From assembly GCA_902761055.1 (NCBI GenBank), contig CACWIS010000004.1:1-64000 (forward strand): a DNA stretch of 64,000 bases, given 5' to 3'. Of the stretch, positions 61,244-64,000 are shown piece after piece; positions within the stretch are counted from its first letter, which is position 1, and every line of letters begins with the position of its first letter. A model generated the notes under the pieces. That model was not told the DNA's origin. It saw nothing but the letters and a program-made list of their open reading frames with translations, and searched no databases. This DNA comes from Oscillospiraceae bacterium. GTDB taxonomy: Bacteria > Bacillota > Clostridia > Oscillospirales > Oscillospiraceae. Position numbers and translations under genes: made by a program.

Positions 61244-61789
61244 TCATCCCAAATCGATGTCACGGATCACGGTATACCCCGAATTGCTGTTTACTTCAAT
61301 TTCGTATTCCCGTCCGTATATATCTTCGTATTCGACTTTATAAACATAAATCGCATCAAAAATGCTCCCCACATAGCGCAGGTGGCGGTGGGCGTAGTCC
61401 ACGTAGAATCTTCCGGCCTCTTCTTCACCAACTTCTTCCACCAGACAGGCGTGAGCCGCCTCAATGGCCTGTTCCTTTGTCAGCTTTACTTTTCCGGAAG
61501 CGGAGATATTGGACGGAATGAAAAGGATCGCGCAGACGATCGCCGCGATCACCAGTAGGCTGCACAGAACAACGATGATCGTTCGGATCAGCGTTTTGTG
61601 GTTAAAAACCTTTCTGGCCTTTTGGACCGTTTCTATTTCCGCCTGACGGATGCCGGGATCGGAAAGCTCCGGATCATCCAGGATAGAGCTGATCCTGCGG
61701 ACATTTTCTAGTTCTCTGGCAACAAAAGCGGCTTCCTCGTCGCTTGCGGTGCCATCCCTGAGCTTTTTATACGCGTCTTCAAAATTCAT
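61244..61789 (-). CDS. Membrane PepSY protein, probable anti-sigma partner
   Basis: 181 residues: a cytoplasmic helical part (1-65), one transmembrane helix (68-91), and an external PepSY-like domain (KLTKEQAIEAAHACLVEE, VYKVEYEDIYGREYEIEVNSNSGYTVI). Overlaps the sigma gene by ATGA. This topology and coupling fit an anti-sigma factor that senses envelope signals, though no zinc HXXXCXXC motif is present, so the role is inferred. Confidence 0.8.
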   Translation of the reverse strand: MNFEDAYKKLRDGTASDEEAAFVARELENVRRISSILDDPELSDPGIRQAEIETVQKARKVFNHKTLIRTIIVVLCSLLVIAAIVCAILFIPSNISASGKVKLTKEQAIEAAHACLVEEVGEEEAGRFYVDYAHRHLRYVGSIFDAIYVYKVEYEDIYGREYEIEVNSNSGYTVIRDIDLG

Positions 61790-62274
61790 TGGTCTCCCTC
61801 CATCATGTTCCTGAGTTTCTCCCTAGCCCTGCACAGCAGGACTTTTGTATTCGTTTCACTTTTCCCGATGATCTCCGATATGCTTTTGATTGGGAGTCCG
61901 GAAAAGTAGAAAAGCATGACCGCCTCCCTCTGCGTATCGGGCAGCAGATCTATTGCCCGATACAGTGAGCGATACTCTTCTCTTCGAATGATCCCTTCGA
62001 TCACTTCTTCCCGGTCATCCACATAATCTTCCGGGATGTCTTCACCGGTAAAGCGGCTCTCCTTTCGGCAGAGGCTGATAAATTCGTTCCTGCAAACCGT
62101 CAGAAGCCAGGGCTTAAAATCTCGGATGGAATCGTCAGCCGTGCTCAGCGCCTTAAAGAAAGCATTGGATACGATGTCCTCTGCGACCGTTCGGTTTTTA
62201 CACAAAGAGATCGAATACAGGAGTGCTTCGTTATAGTATTGTGAAAACAGCTGATCAACGATATCCGATTTCAT
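61786..62274 (-). CDS. ECF-type RNA polymerase sigma factor
   Basis: 162 residues with sigma region 2 (LFSQYYNEALLYSISLCKNRTVAEDIVSNAFFKAL, FKPWLLTVCRNEF) and region 4 (LPDTQREAVMLFYFSGLPIKSISEIIGKSETNTKVLLCRAREKL). Length fits ECF sigmas. First gene of the operon; the upstream promoter candidate 62315-62340 suggests autoregulation. Confidence 0.94.
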   Translation of the reverse strand: MKSDIVDQLFSQYYNEALLYSISLCKNRTVAEDIVSNAFFKALSTADDSIRDFKPWLLTVCRNEFISLCRKESRFTGEDIPEDYVDDREEVIEGIIRREEYRSLYRAIDLLPDTQREAVMLFYFSGLPIKSISEIIGKSETNTKVLLCRAREKLRNMMEGDQ

Positions 62275-62314
62275 AATACTGTCGTCACATCTTTCGTAAG
62301 TGTTCTGCTATAAA

Positions 62315-62340
62315 GACGCAGAACCGGGCGAATGGTTACA
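62315..62340 (-). promoter_or_regulatory. Candidate autoregulated ECF promoter of the sigma gene
   Basis: Minus strand: TGTAACC (62340-62334), 15 bases, CGTC (62318-62315), about 40 bases before the start codon. Same spacing and same TTCTGCGTC end as the element at 61174-61199. Confidence 0.8.
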
Positions 62341-62513
62341 TAGGGTCTTTTTGCTGAGTTTTTCTGTGATGAGAGTAGAATAGCACAGACGCGTTAGAAT
62401 TTCTATAAGCAGAACTGCTATCTTCGTACTGCTGCCCCCTGAAAGATGTTGAGATTAGAAAAAAAAAATACATCATCATGGCACTAGATGCAAATGTACA
62501 TCACTAAAAATGG

Positions 62514-62740
62514 TTCGAAGCCTTCTGCCTCTTACTTTAAGCGAGACTACTGCGGATCTATTATGAACCAAAAGGTGCCTAAGGTTTTTGAAGTATATAG
62601 GCAAAAAAGAGCGCCTGCCAGATCAGAAGGATCCAGAAGGCGCGAAATTTCGGTAAAAATACAGGAAAAACAGGGATTTTTGCCTCATAAACGCGATAAT
62701 TGCCGGATTTGCCTGGTAGACAAATTCGGCAATTATCATG
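62514..62740. repeat. ~228-bp dispersed repeat, copy B, ending at tRNA-Tyr
   Basis: Counterpart of 60252-60479. Hairpin GATAATTGCCG (62695-62705) / CGGCAATTATC (62727-62737); the arm change A-T to T-A relative to copy A is compensated on the other arm. Abuts the CCA end of tRNA-Tyr. The rest of 62341-62513 shows nothing recognisable. Confidence 0.75.
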
Positions 62741-62823
62741 GTGGGGGAAGGTGGATTCGAACCACCGAAGGCATTGCCAGCAGATTTACAGTCTGTCCCC
62801 TTTGGCCACTCGGGAATTCCCCC
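62739..62823 (-). tRNA. tRNA-Tyr (anticodon GTA)
   Basis: An 85-base class II tRNA with a long variable arm and encoded CCA. Acceptor GGGGGAA/TTCCCCC, anticodon stem ACAGA/TCTGC (one mismatch) with loop CTGTAAA, T arm GGTGG TTCGAAT CCACC. Confidence 0.95.
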
Positions 62824-62849
62824 ATATGAACTTGTTTCGGTGCAATCGG

Positions 62850-62925
62850 TGGAGCTGGTGGACGGATTCGAACCCCCGACCTGCTGATTACAAATCAGCT
62901 GCTCTACCGGCTGAGCTACACCAGC
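62850..62925 (-). tRNA. tRNA-Thr (anticodon TGT)
   Basis: A 76-base cloverleaf with encoded CCA; acceptor GCTGGTG/CACCAGC, anticodon stem GCTGA/TCAGC with loop TTTGTAA. It lies 26 bases upstream of tRNA-Tyr, same strand, probably one transcript. Confidence 0.95.
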
Positions 62926-63022
62926 GTTTACCGTTCAGCCCGCTTATAATAGCAAATGCGGAGGGCTTTGTCAACAGAATTTTTGGAAAAACGCAAAACG
63001 CGGCAAAATCCGACACGAGAAT

Positions 63023-63051
63023 TTGCAATCGCTTTCCGGGTATGATAGAAT
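63023..63051 (+). promoter_or_regulatory. Promoter of the GH25 gene
   Basis: TTGCAA (63023-63028), 17-bp spacer, TGA-TAGAAT (63046-63051, extended -10). Confidence 0.75.
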
Positions 63052-63083
63052 AGGGCAGACCATAAAGACAGACAGGTGATTCT

Positions 63084-64000
63084 ATGCGCAGAAGACGCCG
63101 TAAAAAAACAGGCCTTTTGATAATCTTTTGCCTCCTGCTCGGGGCGGTGATCGTCCTCGGAGCGGAGCTGCTCGGCTCGTCAAAAGAGGAAGAGGAGCCG
63201 GGCGACCCGCACGCGGGGCAGGTCCTGGTCAACGACGGCTTCAACGACGTGTGGATCACGCCGATCGAGGGCCTCGAGGTCAACGACCTGCAAAAAGAAG
63301 ACTTTGACAAGCAGGACGACAAGGTCGTCTATACCGGAGAGGCCTATGACACGGTCCTCGGCGTCGACGTGTCCGAGCATCAGTGGGAGATCGACTGGCG
63401 GCAGGTGGCGGAAAACGGCGTGCGCTTTGCGTATATCCGCTCCGGTTACCGCGGCTGGTCGCAGGGGGGGCTGTTCGAGGATCCCTGGTTCCGTACGAAC
63501 GTCGTCGGCGCACGGGACGCCGGACTGGACGTAGGCGTGTATTTCTACTCGCAGGCGATCAACGTCGCCGAGGCGATCGAAGAGGCGAAATACGTCCTCG
63601 AGCAGATCGAAGACTATGAGATCACGCTGCCCGTCATGTACGACTGGGAGATCCCGGAGAACGCAGACGACGCCCGCACCAACGGGCTGGATCCGAGCAT
63701 CATCGGCGACTGCGGCGTGGCCTTCTGCGAGACGGTCAGGTCCGCCGGCTACGATGCGGGCATATACTTCAACCGGAAACTCGGCTACTACAGCTTTGAT
63801 CTCAGCCGCCTCAAGGGCTTTCATTTCTGGCTGGCCGACTGGGAGACGGATTATCCGGGCTTCTATTACGCTGGCAACATCTGGCAGTACACACAAGCCG
63901 GAAAAGTGCCCGGTATCGAAGGCGAAGTGGACCTGAACATGATGTTCATCAAGCGCGGGGAACCCGCTTCCGCGCCGGATCCCTCTCCGGCGACGCAGGA
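63084..64000 (+). CDS. GH25 family lysozyme, membrane-anchored (3' end outside window)
   Basis: Open to the window edge, at least 305 residues. A basic start RRRRRKK and a transmembrane anchor (about 9-29) are followed by an acidic spacer and the GH25 barrel from residue 92: GVDVSEHQ with D95, VRFAYIRSGYRG, GVYFYSQA, MYDWE (D187, E189) and IWQYTQAGKVPGIEGEVDLN. The enzyme cuts the MurNAc-GlcNAc bond of peptidoglycan. RBS CAGGTG is weak. A Pro/Ser linker begins at the end, so more domains may follow. Confidence 0.93.
   Translation, partial: MRRRRRKKTGLLIIFCLLLGAVIVLGAELLGSSKEEEEPGDPHAGQVLVNDGFNDVWITPIEGLEVNDLQKEDFDKQDDKVVYTGEAYDTVLGVDVSEHQWEIDWRQVAENGVRFAYIRSGYRGWSQGGLFEDPWFRTNVVGARDAGLDVGVYFYSQAINVAEAIEEAKYVLEQIEDYEITLPVMYDWEIPENADDARTNGLDPSIIGDCGVAFCETVRSAGYDAGIYFNRKLGYYSFDLSRLKGFHFWLADWETDYPGFYYAGNIWQYTQAGKVPGIEGEVDLNMMFIKRGEPASAPDPSPATQ

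Noticed and set aside
62488..62829. 113-residue frame over the 228-bp repeat and tRNA-Tyr
   Set aside because: It runs through a tRNA gene, and the aligned copy A has stops in the same frame.
1..64000. CRISPR arrays, rRNA genes or intact insertion sequences
   Set aside because: No regularly spaced short repeats, rRNA signature sequences or full-length transposase genes were seen on either strand.

Overview
The window reads as chromosome of a GC-rich, Gram-positive anaerobe of the class Clostridia, most likely an Oscillospiraceae/Ruminococcaceae-type gut bacterium. This is inferred from the long SRP RNA with an Alu-type closing stem, strong sigma-A promoters, intrinsic terminators with U tracts, Clostridia-typical families (DUF1385, DUF4364, DUF1002, DUF5685), AsnA, FMN-dependent alpha-hydroxy-acid oxidase and many uncharacterised membrane or zinc-ribbon proteins. 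Core genes are very GC-rich. The stretch 50.4-58.5 kb is clearly more AT-rich and uses different codons.

Layout. 1-2 kb: end of a flavodoxin/cyclophilin-like pair, an HNH endonuclease and tRNA-Ala. 2.2-7.5 kb: SRP RNA, dnaX-ybaB, a GH2 glycosidase, an exported DUF1002 protein. 7.5-16.2 kb: a nine-gene minus-strand run (response regulator, histidine kinase, DUF1385, prmC, recA, recX, rimO, pgsA, cysS). 16.5-23.6 kb: hotdog thioesterase, a membrane-anchored repeat protein, peptidase T, MFS carrier, NahK-like sugar kinase, dicarboxylate/amino-acid symporter. 23.7-25.7 kb: FMN hydroxy-acid oxidase and a PflA-like radical SAM protein on the minus strand. 25.9-30.0 kb: trmL and the glycolytic genes pgk-tpiA-gpmI. 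30.1-33.2 kb: J-domain protein, DUF5685, zinc-ribbon membrane protein, ddl. 33.4-37.0 kb: CatA-like acyltransferase and a molybdopterin operon (moaA, moaC, mog, moaE). 37.0-38.1 kb: a metal-efflux CDF gene behind a probable NiCo-type riboswitch. 38.1-38.9 kb: gene debris, tRNA-Arg and a partial copy of its 3' end. 39.0-49.9 kb: apbE, recG, a conserved hypothetical, DUF4364, asnA, fumC, an SF2 helicase with a membrane segment, and a transglutaminase-like exported protein.

The most striking region is 49.9-58.9 kb. A perfect 52-bp direct repeat (49937-49988 and 58880-58931) brackets an AT-rich island. Inside are a truncated HNHPG-motif gene, other gene stubs, a 3' stub of a tyrosine recombinase, and a complete-looking phosphonate pathway. 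The pathway genes are a class V aminotransferase, a cytidylyltransferase/Gfo-Idh-MocA fusion, a LicD transferase, a three-domain nucleotidyltransferase/cytidylyltransferase-like/PEP-mutase protein, an iron alcohol dehydrogenase and phosphonopyruvate decarboxylase. Together they suggest PEP -> phosphonopyruvate -> phosphonoacetaldehyde -> aminoethyl- or hydroxyethyl-phosphonate, then CMP activation and LicD transfer to a surface glycan.

59-64 kb: a zinc-ribbon membrane protein and an ECF sigma factor operon (sigma, membrane PepSY-type partner, two small PepSY-like proteins) with two matching candidate ECF promoters. There are also two copies of a ~228-bp repeat with a compensated hairpin, tRNA-Tyr, tRNA-Thr and the start of a GH25 lysozyme. 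No CRISPR array, rRNA or intact insertion sequence was seen.
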